The notes: generated by a model not told the origin, from the letters alone. Shown: positions 8,718 to 17,987, counted from the stretch's first letter. The stretch is DNA of 64,000 nt from Actinoplanes sp. M2I2 (GCF_023544445.1 NZ_JALPVJ010000009.1:62001-126000); one strand, 5' to 3'. Made by a program: numbers and translations.

Positions 8718-9343
8718 ACGCCGACCTCCACCTTGAAGTCCGCGAAAGGGGCCTCGCGGTGTCCTCCGAGCACCGCGGGCAGCGCCCGGTCGAGGTACTC
8801 GCACATCAGGTGGACCGCGACCAGGTGCAGCTCCTGCACGACCTGGCTCTCCGGGGAAGGGCAGCGCAGCGCCTCGTCGGACGCGTCGGCCAGCGGGCCG
8901 TCCGGGCCGGTCATCGCCCAGGTCCGCAGGCCGCACTCCTTGGCCGCCCGCACGGCGGCCAGCAGGTTGGGGCTGCGCCCGCTGGTCGACAGCGTGAGCA
9001 GCACGTCGCCGGGACGGCCGTGGGCCCGCACCTGCCGGGCGAAGATCTCGTCGAAGCCGTAGTCGTTGCCGATCGCGGTGACCGCCGACGAGTCGGGGGT
9101 GAGCGCGATCGCCGACAGCGGCCGCCGCTCGGTGCGCAGCCGGCCGACCAGCTCGGCCGCGAGGTGCTGGGCCTCGGCGGCGCTGCCGCCGTTGCCGGCG
9201 ACCAGCAGACGACCGCCCTGCCCCAGGTGCCAGGCCAGGTCGGCGCCCCACTGGGCCAGCTGCGCCGACCGGGCGCGGAAGGGGATGATGGCCGCGGCCA
9301 GCGCGGTCAGGTGGTCGTCGGTGAGGGTGAGATCGTGATCCAT
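8714..9343 (-). CDS. gmhA: Sedoheptulose-7-phosphate isomerase (SIS domain)
   Basis: A 209-residue SIS-domain protein matching GmhA. Visible are GGRLLVAGNGGSAAEAQHLAAELVGR (in pieces: AGNGGSAAEAQH), the loop LSTSGRSPN for phosphate binding, and the C-terminal QVVQELHLVAVHLMCEYL helix with catalytic Glu/His. It converts sedoheptulose 7-phosphate to D-glycero-D-manno-heptose 7-phosphate, the first ADP-heptose step. ATG 9343 is fixed by the TGATG overlap with the upstream glycosyltransferase; longer readings are out-of-family. Confidence 0.92.
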   Translation of the reverse strand: MDHDLTLTDDHLTALAAAIIPFRARSAQLAQWGADLAWHLGQGGRLLVAGNGGSAAEAQHLAAELVGRLRTERRPLSAIALTPDSSAVTAIGNDYGFDEIFARQVRAHGRPGDVLLTLSTSGRSPNLLAAVRAAKECGLRTWAMTGPDGPLADASDEALRCPSPESQVVQELHLVAVHLMCEYLDRALPAVLGGHREAPFADFKVEVGV

Positions 9344-10563
9344 CAGGCGACTGCCTCCCGGGTGGGTTCGGTGGCGACCCCGGCGACGCTCGCGTAGACC
9401 TGAGCGAGCCGGTCCGCTATACGGGGCCAGGCATAGGAGTGGAGGGCGCGGTCGACGGCGGCGGCCGCGTAGGACAGGCGGCGCACCTCGTCGCCGACGA
9501 GCCGGCGCAGCGTGACCCCGAGGCCGGCCGGGTCGCGCGGGGCCACCAGGTCGCCGGTGACGCCGTCGACCACGGTGTCGGCCAGCCCGCCGACCGAGGT
9601 CGCGACGACCGGGACGCCGCAGGCCATCGCCTCGAGGGCGGTGAGGCCGAACGGCTCGTACCAGGGGGTGGCGGCCAGCACGTCGGCCGAGCGGTACCAC
9701 TGCGGCATCTCGTGCGACGGGACCGCCCCGGCCAGCACGACGCGGCCGCCGACGTTGCTCGTCTCGGCCAGGCGGCGCAGCTTGCGGGCGTACGGGTCGC
9801 TTTCGAGATCGCCCCCGGGCGGCCCGCCGACCACGACCAGCTCGGCCCGCGGCACGCCGGGCAGGGCGCGGATGAGGTCCTCGACGCCCTTGCGCTCGAC
9901 CAGCCGGGCCACGGTCAGGATCCGGATCACGCTCCGATCGCGCGGCACGGACGGGCCGTCGGGGCTGAACCGCTCGACGTTGACGCCGGACGGCACCAGA
10001 GTCATCTGCGAGCGCGGGACGCCGAGGCGCAGCAGCTCGCGCACCTCGTCCTGACACTGCACGATGACCCGGTCGACGGCCCGGCCGAGCTCCCGCTCGT
10101 AGGCGACCCGGCGCGGCGGGCTGGTGTCGGCCGAGCCCTGGTGGCGGCGCTTGACCGAGCCGAGCGCGTGGTACGTCTGCAGCACCGGCACGTCGCAGCG
10201 CCGGCCGGCGGTGACCGCGGCCAGCCCGCTCATCCAGAAGTGCGCGTGCGCGACGTCGGGCCGCCACTCGGTACGCCAGTGCTCGGCCAGCCACTCGGCG
10301 AAGGCTCCCATGTGCGGCAGCAGCTCGTCCTTGCCCAGCACGCTCGCCGGCCCGGCCGGCACGTGCACGACGTCGATCCGCTCGCCCATCGGCATCACCG
10401 TGGGCAGGTCGGCGCTGTCGCGGCGCGTGTAGACCCGCACCTCGTGCCCGGCCGCCGCCAGCGCCCCGGCCAGCTCGGCCACGTGCGCGTTCTGACCGCC
10501 GGCGTCGATGCCACCGAGCGCGGCGAGCGGGCTGGCGTGTTCCGAGATCATCGCGATGCGCAT
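9343..10563 (-). CDS. GT4-family glycosyltransferase
   Basis: A 406-residue GT-B retaining glycosyltransferase. The N-terminus RIAMISEHASPLAALGGIDAGGQN holds the GGxDxGGQNxHV pattern of MshA/sucrose-synthase-like GT4 enzymes, and the C-terminal EX7E motif is EPFGLTALEAMACG. Glycosyl donor unknown. ATG 10563 overlaps the previous gene by 16 nt. It is one of several transferases in this operon and probably adds a hexose or heptose to the growing glycan. Confidence 0.88.
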   Translation of the reverse strand: MRIAMISEHASPLAALGGIDAGGQNAHVAELAGALAAAGHEVRVYTRRDSADLPTVMPMGERIDVVHVPAGPASVLGKDELLPHMGAFAEWLAEHWRTEWRPDVAHAHFWMSGLAAVTAGRRCDVPVLQTYHALGSVKRRHQGSADTSPPRRVAYERELGRAVDRVIVQCQDEVRELLRLGVPRSQMTLVPSGVNVERFSPDGPSVPRDRSVIRILTVARLVERKGVEDLIRALPGVPRAELVVVGGPPGGDLESDPYARKLRRLAETSNVGGRVVLAGAVPSHEMPQWYRSADVLAATPWYEPFGLTALEAMACGVPVVATSVGGLADTVVDGVTGDLVAPRDPAGLGVTLRRLVGDEVRRLSYAAAAVDRALHSYAWPRIADRLAQVYASVAGVATEPTREAVA

Positions 10564-11474
10564 GTTTCCTCCTCGAGCAGCCGGTCCCAGTCCGCGAGGA
10601 ACCGGTCCAGGCCGTAACGGGCGAGGGCGACCTGGCGGGCCCGGGCGCCGAGGCTGCGGGCCGCGGCGTCGTCCTCGAGCAGCCAGTGCGCGGCCTCGAC
10701 GAGCGTGGCGACGCGGGTGTCGAGCACCCCGGCGTCGGGCGGCACCGCCACCACCGCCTCGGTGGTGGCCAGGCCGATGACCGGCATGCCCATCTGCATC
10801 GCCTCGATCAGGCTCAGGCCGAGCGAGGTCCAGCGGCACAGGTGCAGGTACGCCCGGCGGCGGGCGACCTGGGTGTGCATCTCGTGCTGCGGCGGGTCGT
10901 CGTACGGCGTGATCCGGTCGCCGCGCAGCCCTTCGACACCCATGCCGAAGACGTCCACCGGCGCCACCGAGGCGAACCGCGGGAACAGGTCGGTGCCGGT
11001 GACCCGCTGCCGGCGTACGGGCTCGTTGGTGACCACGGCGAAGTGGCCGAGCTCGCCGGTCCAGCGCGCCTTGGGCTCCACGATGCCGTGCTCGATGACC
11101 GTGGTCCGGGTCGCGCCGGTGTCCCAGAACAGGTCGTTGAAGTCGGTCACGTGGGCGATCACGAGGTCGTCCCGGTCGGCCATCGGGTGCCGGCTGGACG
11201 GCACGTCGCCCTTGGGGGTGTTGTGCTCGAGGTAGATGACCGGCACACCCTTGGGGACGAGCTCGAGTTCCTCGGGGCGCTGCACGATGGCGATGTCGAC
11301 GTCGCGGATCTCCTCGAGCGGCAGTTCCTCGGCCGTGGCGGGCCAGTCGAAGGTGCGGGCCCGGCCACGCCCCCAAGCGTCGCGGGCGTCGTTGACGGGG
11401 ATCAGGTAGCGGTGCTTGCCCTGGACGAAGGAGGTGGTCCAGGAGCCGTGCACGTGCCAGAGCAGGATGTTCAC
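10548..11474 (-). CDS. Glycosyltransferase, GT4-like
   Basis: A 308-residue protein beginning NILLWHVHGSWTTSFVQGKHRYLIP and carrying a C-terminal EX7E-like segment (SLGLSLIEAMQMGMPVIG) typical of GT-B enzymes. The N-terminal half is shorter and more divergent than in standard GT4 proteins. It overlaps the genes on both sides. Donor and acceptor are unknown. Confidence 0.78.
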   Translation of the reverse strand: MNILLWHVHGSWTTSFVQGKHRYLIPVNDARDAWGRGRARTFDWPATAEELPLEEIRDVDIAIVQRPEELELVPKGVPVIYLEHNTPKGDVPSSRHPMADRDDLVIAHVTDFNDLFWDTGATRTTVIEHGIVEPKARWTGELGHFAVVTNEPVRRQRVTGTDLFPRFASVAPVDVFGMGVEGLRGDRITPYDDPPQHEMHTQVARRRAYLHLCRWTSLGLSLIEAMQMGMPVIGLATTEAVVAVPPDAGVLDTRVATLVEAAHWLLEDDAAARSLGARARQVALARYGLDRFLADWDRLLEEETCASR

Positions 11475-13039
11475 GCGGCGGCCTCGGCAATCTCGGCGGG
11501 GGCGGCGAGCCGCGCGACGGCGGCGACCACCTCGGCCGGCTCGATGGTGGACAGGCAGGGGTGGCCGTCGACCGGGCAGGTCGTGGCCCGGGTGTCACGG
11601 CAGGGGGCGGCGGAGTCGCCGAGCCGGACGTTCGGGACGCGGTAGGGGCCCCATTGCCCGTACGGGACGGTGGGGGCGTACAGGCTGACGACCGGCGTGC
11701 CGACGGCCGCGGCGAGGTGGGCCGGACCGGTGTTGGCGACGACCAGGGCGGTCGCGTCGGCCAGGATCGCCGCGAGCTCAGCCATCGACGTCCGCCCGAC
11801 CTGCTCGCCCGCCGTGCCGGCGACGTAGGCGGCCAGGTGACGCTCGTCCGGGCCGCCGGTCACCAGCACCCGGTGGCCGGCGTCGGCCAGCCCGGCGACG
11901 ATCCGGCGCATCGCCTCGGGCGGGACCGAGCGGGCCTCGCAGCTCGCTCCCGGGTGGACGACGACGTACTCGCCGGCGCGCTTGGTGGCGGCGGTGACCC
12001 GCAGCCGGCCGTCGTCGCCCGGTGGCAGGGCGAATCCGGCGGCGGCGGCCACGCTGCGCGCGCGTTCCGGTTCGGGCACCCCGGCCGGTACGCCGCGGTG
12101 GCGCACGTCGAGCAGGGAGCCCGGGTAGTCCTCACTGATCGCGGTGATCCGGCCGACTCCGGCCGTCCGCAGGATCAGCGCCAGCGGCAGCGCCGACTGG
12201 TGGAACGAGGTGAAGACGACCGCCTCGGACGCGCCGGTGGCCCGCAGCCGCTCGGTGAGGGCGGCGACGTCGGCCGGGTCGACCGGGCCGGGCTGGGGGT
12301 CGATCCAGGGCAGCCGCCACTCGACGAGCTCGTCGACGCCGGGCAGCAGTTCGGCGGCGTGCCGGCCGCGGGGCCCGCAGAGCATCACCACCCTGTCCGC
12401 GCCGGCGGCCACGGCGCGGATCGCCGGCCCGGTGACCAGCACATCCCCGGCCGAGTCGGACCGGACGACCAGGACCGTCCGGCCGCGCGAGGACCGTGGC
12501 GCGGGAGTGACCAGGGCTTCCCGCTCGAGGATGAGGTCGGCGGCGGCCTCGATGGTGGCGGCGACCGCGGGCGCGGCGGCGACCTCACCGGGCAACGTGA
12601 CCGGGGTGGGCACCAGGATCGCGGCCGCGCCGGCGGCCTGGGCCGCTTCGGCGTCGCGCCCGATGTCACCGACCAGCACGCAGCGGGCCGGGACGGTGCC
12701 GAGGGCAGCCGCCGCGGCGACGACCATGCCGGGGGCGGGCTTGCGGCAGCGGCAGCCGGCGGTGTCGTCGTGCGGGCAGATCTGCCAGTCGTCGAACGGG
12801 CCGAGCAGATCCTCGACCCGGCGGTTGACCGCGGCGAGCTGATCGGCGGTGAACCGGCCCCGGGCCAGACCGGACTGGTTGGTCACGACGCCGATCCGCA
12901 GACCGGCCGCGCGCAGCCCGTCGAGCGCCGCCCGGGCCCCCGGCATCGGCTCGACCAGCTCGGGGTCGCCGTTGTAGGGCACGTCGACGATGAGGGTGCC
13001 GTCCCGGTCGAACAGCACCGCGTCGAAGAGCTCAGCCAC
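11471..13039 (-). CDS. GmhB-type HAD phosphatase fused to GT9 glycosyltransferase
   Basis: A 522-residue fusion. Residues 1-175 are an HAD-IIIA phosphatase with LFDRDGTLI (Asp11/Asp13), the TNQSGLARG loop, a Zn site Cys88, His90, Cys96, Cys98 followed by RKP, and VGDIGRD. This matches heptose-1,7-bisphosphate phosphatase GmhB. Residues 190-515 are a GT9 heptosyltransferase-like domain (VLVVRSDSAGDVLVTGPAIR, HPGASCEARSVPPE, NTGPAHLAAAVGTPVVSLYAP). It thus joins an ADP-heptose synthesis step to a transferase in one chain. It overlaps neighbours by 8 nt (upstream) and 4 nt (downstream). Confidence 0.9.
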   Translation of the reverse strand: MAELFDAVLFDRDGTLIVDVPYNGDPELVEPMPGARAALDGLRAAGLRIGVVTNQSGLARGRFTADQLAAVNRRVEDLLGPFDDWQICPHDDTAGCRCRKPAPGMVVAAAAALGTVPARCVLVGDIGRDAEAAQAAGAAAILVPTPVTLPGEVAAAPAVAATIEAAADLILEREALVTPAPRSSRGRTVLVVRSDSAGDVLVTGPAIRAVAAGADRVVMLCGPRGRHAAELLPGVDELVEWRLPWIDPQPGPVDPADVAALTERLRATGASEAVVFTSFHQSALPLALILRTAGVGRITAISEDYPGSLLDVRHRGVPAGVPEPERARSVAAAAGFALPPGDDGRLRVTAATKRAGEYVVVHPGASCEARSVPPEAMRRIVAGLADAGHRVLVTGGPDERHLAAYVAGTAGEQVGRTSMAELAAILADATALVVANTGPAHLAAAVGTPVVSLYAPTVPYGQWGPYRVPNVRLGDSAAPCRDTRATTCPVDGHPCLSTIEPAEVVAAVARLAAPAEIAEAAA

Positions 13040-13973
13040 GGGCGCGCCACCGCCACCAGCCGAGCCCGTAGTGGAAGGTGGCCACCGGCGGGATGACCGC
13101 GCTGGTGACCAGCATGGTGCCCACCTCGCGGGCGTCCCGGGGGCCGGGCGTGATCCGGGCCGCGGCGAACTCGGCGGTGCCGGCGGCCCAGGCCAGAGCG
13201 GCCAGCGCGGCCAGCCGGGGGCGGCGGGCGGCCGCGGCGGCGAGCGCGGTCAGGCCGGCGACGGTGATCGCCACGTGCCGGGGACGCCGGCCGGGCGGGA
13301 TCTCGAGCCGCTCGCGCCAGGCCGGGCCGTAGAGCCGGCGCAGCAGCGCGTCGTCGGCGTTGCCGCGCTGGGTGCGGACGCTGACCCAGGGGCTCTCCGG
13401 CCGGACCGGGTGGGTCACCCGCCGGGCACCCCGCCGCAGCGTCCAGCCCTCCCGGCGTACGCGGTAGGCCAGCTCGGCGTCCTCCCGGAAGGCCCGCGGC
13501 AGCCGCTCGTCGAAGCCGCCGCAGCGCTCCAGCGCGTCGCGCCGGTAGGCCATGTCGGCGGTGATCCAGGCGCCGTCGGCCAGCCCGGCGGTGACCCGCT
13601 CCCAGTCGGTCGGCCGCCGGTGGTCCGGCAGCGGGACCCGCAGCACGCCCTGCACCCCGCCGACGCCGGCACCCGCCGCGGCCAGGTCCTCGGCCAGCCG
13701 GTCGGCCCAGTCCGGGTCGGGCACGACGTCGTCGTCGAGGAAGGCCACCCAGTCGTGCTTGGCGGCGCGCCAGCCCACGTTGCGGGCGGCGGCCGGCCCC
13801 CGGGCCGGTCCGGGCAGGACGGTGGCGTCCACGTCCAGCGGCTCGGGCGCGCCGGGACGGTCGTCGACGACCAGCAGCTCGAAGCCGTGCTTGGCCACGC
13901 CCGGCGCGATCGCGTCCAGAAGGGTGCCGAGACTCGGGCGGCCGAGCGTCGGCACGACGACGGACGCCGTCAC
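13032..13973 (-). CDS. GT2-family glycosyltransferase
   Basis: A 313-residue GT-A protein. It begins ASVVVPTLGRPSLGTLLDAI, has the metal-binding FLDDDVVPDPDW (DxD), and a GGFDERLPRAFREDAELAYR acceptor region. The C-terminus has two short hydrophobic stretches (about residues 230-300) that may associate with the membrane. GTG 13973 overlaps the carbamoyltransferase stop as GTGA and starts directly at the first conserved strand. Sugar specificity unknown. Confidence 0.88.
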   Translation of the reverse strand: MTASVVVPTLGRPSLGTLLDAIAPGVAKHGFELLVVDDRPGAPEPLDVDATVLPGPARGPAAARNVGWRAAKHDWVAFLDDDVVPDPDWADRLAEDLAAAGAGVGGVQGVLRVPLPDHRRPTDWERVTAGLADGAWITADMAYRRDALERCGGFDERLPRAFREDAELAYRVRREGWTLRRGARRVTHPVRPESPWVSVRTQRGNADDALLRRLYGPAWRERLEIPPGRRPRHVAITVAGLTALAAAAARRPRLAALAALAWAAGTAEFAAARITPGPRDAREVGTMLVTSAVIPPVATFHYGLGWWRWRARG

Positions 13974-15601
13974 GCGCCGAACGCCTTCGCCCGGTGCACC
14001 GCGAACGGCCCGATCGCCAGGAGGTCGACCGGCGCCGAGCCGAACAGCTCCATCGCCTCGCGCGGGGTGTCCACCATGGGCCGCCCGGCCGTGTTGAGCG
14101 AGGTGTTGACCACCACGGGCAGGCCGGAGAGCCGCTCGAACTCGGTCAGCATCTCGGCCACCAGCGGCTCGGTCTCGGTGTGGACGGTCTGCACGCGGGC
14201 CGTGCCGTCGATGTGGGTGACCGCGGGGATGCGGTCCTTCCACTCGGCTTTGACCTTGTGCACGAACAGCATGTACGGGCTGGGGTAGACGCCGGTGAAG
14301 ATGTCGTCGAAGCGCTCGGCCCGCACCATCGGCGCGATCGGCCGGAACTGCTCGCGGCCCTTGACGTTGTTCATCCGGGTCTGGGTGTCCTGGTCGCCGG
14401 GGTGCGCCAGCAACGAGCGGTGGCCCAGCGCCCGCGGGCCGTACTCGCTGCGTCCCTGGTACCAGGCGACGATGCCGTTGTCGGCGAGCACCCGGGCCGC
14501 CTCGGCGGCGATCGACTCGGGCCGGGTGTAGGGCAGCGCGGCCCGCTTCAACTCGGCTTCGAGCTCCTCGTCGGTCCACCCGCGACCCAGCGCGGCGGTG
14601 CCGAACGGCACGTTCTTGCCGTGGACGGCGAGGGCGGCGCCCAGCGCGGTGCCGGAGTCGCCGGCGGCCGGCTGGACCCAGACCCGCTCGAACGGCCCCT
14701 CGGCGGCGATCCGCGCGTTGGCCACGCAGTTGAGCGCGGTGCCGCCGGCCATGGTCAGGGTCCGGAGCGTGCCGCCGGACGCCTCGAACGTCCAGCGGGC
14801 CAGGTCGAGCAGCACCTCCTCGAGGCGCACCTGCACGCTCGACGCCAGGTCGGCGTGCGCCTCGGTCATCTCGCCGTCGGCCGTCCGCGCCTTGGCCAGC
14901 GCGTCCCAGTCGATGCGGTCGATCTGGAAGCCGCCGTCCTCGGTGGGCCGGACCAGCTCGCGCAGCAGGCTGAGGAACTTCGGCTTCCCGTACGAGGCGA
15001 GCGCCATCACCTTGTACTCGTCGCTCGAGTGCAGGAAACCCAGGTGGCGGGTCAGGTCCTCGTAGAGCAGCCCGAGCGAGTGCGGCAGCTCCTGGCTCTT
15101 GAGGACCTCGAGCTCACCCCCGCGATAGGCGCCGGCCAGGTGGCTGGCCACCTCGCCGCGCCCGTCCAGGACGAGCACCGCGCTGTCCTCGGGCACCGAC
15201 AGGCCGGCCGAGGCGGCGTGCGCGACGTGGTGCGGGACGAAACGGACCTGCTCGGGGTCGAGGCCGGGCAGCGCCGAGGCGAGGAACTGCGGCGCGCGGC
15301 GGGCGTAGTCGACCCGCAGGTGGTCCCACGGGTCGTTCAGCCCGAGGTCGGCGGCGTCACGGGTCAGACCCGGATCGAACGAGTAGGCGACCGCGTCCAG
15401 GTCCCCCGGGCGCAGTCCGGCCTGCTCGAGACACCAGGCGGCGGCCAGCTCGGGCAGCTCCCAGGCGGCGAACGGGACCGGGCGCTTGCCGTGCTTGCGG
15501 CGGCTGAACCGCTCCTCCTCGGCCGCCGCCACCACCTGACCGTCGACGATCAGCGCGGCGGCCGGATCATGGAAGATCGCATTGATTCCCAGGACTCGCA
15601 T
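13970..15601 (-). CDS. NodU/CmcH-family O-carbamoyltransferase
   Basis: A 543-residue carbamoyltransferase. The N-terminal Kae1/ASKHA-like domain starts RVLGINAIFHDPAAALIVDG, contains EEERFSRRKHGKR, FVPHHVAHAASA and AGGTALNCVANARI. The C-terminal domain has YQGRSEYGPRALGHRSLLAHP, EQFRPIAPMV and NTSLNTAGRPMV. These enzymes make carbamoyl-AMP from carbamoyl phosphate and ATP and transfer it to a sugar hydroxyl. It is the first gene of the heptose operon, suggesting a carbamoylated sugar. ATG 15601 is preferred; a 49-residue upstream extension is not family-like. Confidence 0.92.
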   Translation of the reverse strand: MRVLGINAIFHDPAAALIVDGQVVAAAEEERFSRRKHGKRPVPFAAWELPELAAAWCLEQAGLRPGDLDAVAYSFDPGLTRDAADLGLNDPWDHLRVDYARRAPQFLASALPGLDPEQVRFVPHHVAHAASAGLSVPEDSAVLVLDGRGEVASHLAGAYRGGELEVLKSQELPHSLGLLYEDLTRHLGFLHSSDEYKVMALASYGKPKFLSLLRELVRPTEDGGFQIDRIDWDALAKARTADGEMTEAHADLASSVQVRLEEVLLDLARWTFEASGGTLRTLTMAGGTALNCVANARIAAEGPFERVWVQPAAGDSGTALGAALAVHGKNVPFGTAALGRGWTDEELEAELKRAALPYTRPESIAAEAARVLADNGIVAWYQGRSEYGPRALGHRSLLAHPGDQDTQTRMNNVKGREQFRPIAPMVRAERFDDIFTGVYPSPYMLFVHKVKAEWKDRIPAVTHIDGTARVQTVHTETEPLVAEMLTEFERLSGLPVVVNTSLNTAGRPMVDTPREAMELFGSAPVDLLAIGPFAVHRAKAFGA

Positions 15602-15682
15602 GGCGCGCCGGATACCCAGGGATCTCGCCGTTACTCCCAAGATCATTGACTTCTTGCAAATAAAATTATGGCACTCTGACCT

Positions 15683-15695
15683 GCACTGATAGTGC
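15683..15695. promoter_or_regulatory. Palindrome in divergent promoter region
   Basis: GCACT-gat-AGTGC is a perfect 5-bp inverted repeat in the roughly 130-bp gap between the carbamoyltransferase (minus) and aldehyde dehydrogenase (plus). The adjacent 15655-15670 stretch is unusually AT-rich for this genome, as expected of a promoter region. It could be an operator for either gene. Confidence 0.3.
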
Positions 15696-15730
15696 GTTTG
15701 GATCCGTTGCTCCAGGGCAAACGCCGGGGC

Positions 15731-17137
15731 ATGTACGACGTGGAGCAATACGTGGCCGGCGCCTGGAACCCAGGCGGATCAGGCCGGACGATGACCGTTC
15801 TCAACCCCGCGGACGACACCCCCGTGACCGCGGTGCCGATCTCCGGCGACGCCGACGTGGAGGCCGCCGTCCGGGCCGCGCGGGCGGCCACCCAGCAGTG
15901 GGCCGCGACCGCCCCGGCGGCCCGCGCGGCCGCCGTGCACGCGGCGGCGACGGCGATCGAGGAGGCGGCCGACGACCTGGCCGCGATCATGACCGCCGAG
16001 ATGGGCAAGCCGGTCGACGGCTCCCGCGAGTCCATCCTGGCCGGGGTGGGCACGCTGCGGCAGTACGCCGAGCTGGGCCCGACCCACCGCGGGCGCACGC
16101 TGGCCGGCAACGACGAGGCGATCGACCTGATGGCCTACGGCCCGCGCGGGGTGGTCGCGGTGATCACCCCGTGGAACGACCCGGTCGCGGTGTCCTGCGG
16201 GCTCCTGGGGGCCGCCCTGGTCACCGGCAACACCGTGGTCTACAAGCCGAGCGAGCGGACGCCCGCGACCGGGTGGCGCCTCGCGCAGTTGCTCGCCCCG
16301 CACTTTCCCGAGGGGGTGTTCAATCTGCTCAACGGCGACGGCCAGGCCGGCGCGGCCCTGGCCGCCTCCCCGGTCGACGTGGTGGCCCAGGTCGGCTCGA
16401 CCGCGACCGGCCGCTCGATCGCCGCGGCCTGCGCCCGCACCGGCGCCAAGGCCCTGCTCGAGAACGGCGGCAGCGACCCGCTGATCGTGGACGCCGGGGT
16501 CGACCCGGTCTGGGCGGCGTCGCAGGCCGCGGTCGGGTCCTTCGTCAACTCCGGGCAGATCTGTGTCGCGGTCGAGCGCATCTACGCCCACCGCGACGTC
16601 GCCGAGGCCTTTGTGGCCGCCCTGGCTGCCGAGGCCGACAACTGGGCTCCCCAGATCGGCCCGATGGTCGACAAGCGGATGCGCGACGCGGTCGACGAGC
16701 AGGTGCAGCAGGCGGTCAAGGAGGGCGCCCGGGTGCTGCGGGGCGGCGCCGCGCCGGCCGGGCCCGGTTCGTACTACCCGCCCACGGTGCTGGCCGACTG
16801 CACCGACGACATGGCGGTCGTGCGCGAGGAGACGTTCGGCCCGGTCGCGCCGGTGGTCGTCGTCGACTCGTTCGACGAGGCCCTGGAGCGGGCCGCCGAC
16901 TCGCCGTACGGGCTGGCCGCGACCGTGCTGACCCGGTCGATGAGCAACGCCCAGCAGGCCTGGCGGCGGCTGCCCACCGGCACCGTGAAGGTCAACGCCG
17001 TGTTCGGCGGCGCGCCGGGCGGCGCCGCCCACCCCCGCGGCGGCAGCGGTCAGGGCTTCGGCTTCGGCCCCGAACTTCTCGACGAGATGACGGCGACCAA
17101 GGCCGTGCACATCGAGGCCCCGCCCACCGGCTGGTAG
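15731..17137 (+). CDS. NAD(P)-dependent aldehyde dehydrogenase
   Basis: About 468 residues, normal for the ALDH superfamily. Catalytic features are ITPWNDP (Asn), KPSERTPATG (cofactor Lys), LLENGGSDP (general-base Glu; the usual LELGG is altered) and NSGQICVAVER (nucleophile Cys). It oxidises an aldehyde to an acid with NAD(P)+; the substrate cannot be read from sequence. ATG 15731 starts the family-like YDVEQYVAGAW; an in-frame codon at 15692 would add 13 residues. It is divergent from the glycan operon. Confidence 0.88.
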   Translation: MYDVEQYVAGAWNPGGSGRTMTVLNPADDTPVTAVPISGDADVEAAVRAARAATQQWAATAPAARAAAVHAAATAIEEAADDLAAIMTAEMGKPVDGSRESILAGVGTLRQYAELGPTHRGRTLAGNDEAIDLMAYGPRGVVAVITPWNDPVAVSCGLLGAALVTGNTVVYKPSERTPATGWRLAQLLAPHFPEGVFNLLNGDGQAGAALAASPVDVVAQVGSTATGRSIAAACARTGAKALLENGGSDPLIVDAGVDPVWAASQAAVGSFVNSGQICVAVERIYAHRDVAEAFVAALAAEADNWAPQIGPMVDKRMRDAVDEQVQQAVKEGARVLRGGAAPAGPGSYYPPTVLADCTDDMAVVREETFGPVAPVVVVDSFDEALERAADSPYGLAATVLTRSMSNAQQAWRRLPTGTVKVNAVFGGAPGGAAHPRGGSGQGFGFGPELLDEMTATKAVHIEAPPTGW

Positions 17138-17141
17138 GAGG

Positions 17142-17987
17142 CTAGGCGAGCCGCCGCAGGTCGCTCTCGATCTGCGGCGGCAGCGGGCTGCGGCGCCGGC
17201 GGGCCCAGCCGGCCTGGCGGAGCGCGTCGGCCGTGCCGAGCAGGTTCTCGCGGGCGGCCGACGCGACGGTGCGGGCCACCACCGCGGGCGGCCGGCGCAG
17301 CATCGCGGTCAGCACCTTGTTGCGGGTCTCGACGCGGGCCCGGGCGCCGTTGTCCCGCCCGGCGGCCTGCGGCAGGTGGCGGACGACCAGCTCGTCGACG
17401 TACGAGAGCTCGTGCCCGGCCGCGGCCAGGTCCATCGCGAGCAGCCCCTCCTCGCCGTAGACGAAAAGCCGGGGCTCGAAGCCGCCGGCCGCGAGGAAGG
17501 CATCGCGCCGGACGATCACCGAACAGGCCAGGAAGCCCAGCACCGACGGCCCGGCCGCCCCGGCCGGCGTACCCAGCGGCGAGGCGGCCATCTCGGCCGA
17601 CACCGGATCGAGCCGCCCCTCGGCCCCGACCAGCACCCGAGCCGCCAGCAGGGCCGCCCGCGGGTGCTCCCGCAGCAGCTCGGCAGCCCGGGCCAGCGAC
17701 CCCGGGGTCCAGTACGAGTCGTCGTCGGCGAAGGCGACGAACGGCGTCCGGGCCCGCTCGACGCCGACATTGCGGGCGGCCGCGCCGCGGTTCTCCCCGA
17801 GCCGCACCACGTCGACGCCCGGGAACAGCGGCTGCGGCTCGTCCGATCCGTTGTCGACCAGGATCGTGCGGGCCCGGTGGTGCGGGAAGGTCTCGAGCAG
17901 ACGGCGCGCCCGGTTACGCGTGGCGACCACGACGGTCACCTCGTCGGTCTCGAGCTCGGTGCCGTAGATCTCGGGAGTCAGCGTCAC
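17142..17987 (-). CDS. GT2-family glycosyltransferase
   Basis: A 281-residue GT-A protein with TVVVATRNRARRLLET, VDNGSDE, ENRGAAARNVG and the metal-binding AFADDDSYW. It has no membrane helix. It converges on the ALDH gene with a 4-nt gap and is separated from the larger operon, so it may act in a different glycan pathway. The start is GTG 17987. Specificity unknown. Confidence 0.86.
   Translation of the reverse strand: MTLTPEIYGTELETDEVTVVVATRNRARRLLETFPHHRARTILVDNGSDEPQPLFPGVDVVRLGENRGAAARNVGVERARTPFVAFADDDSYWTPGSLARAAELLREHPRAALLAARVLVGAEGRLDPVSAEMAASPLGTPAGAAGPSVLGFLACSVIVRRDAFLAAGGFEPRLFVYGEEGLLAMDLAAAGHELSYVDELVVRHLPQAAGRDNGARARVETRNKVLTAMLRRPPAVVARTVASAARENLLGTADALRQAGWARRRRSPLPPQIESDLRRLA

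Noticed and set aside
6939..9062. A 707-residue plus-strand open frame opposite the SDR, hldE and gmhA
   Set aside because: The opposite strand carries complete catalytic motifs for three enzymes; this frame does not match any family.
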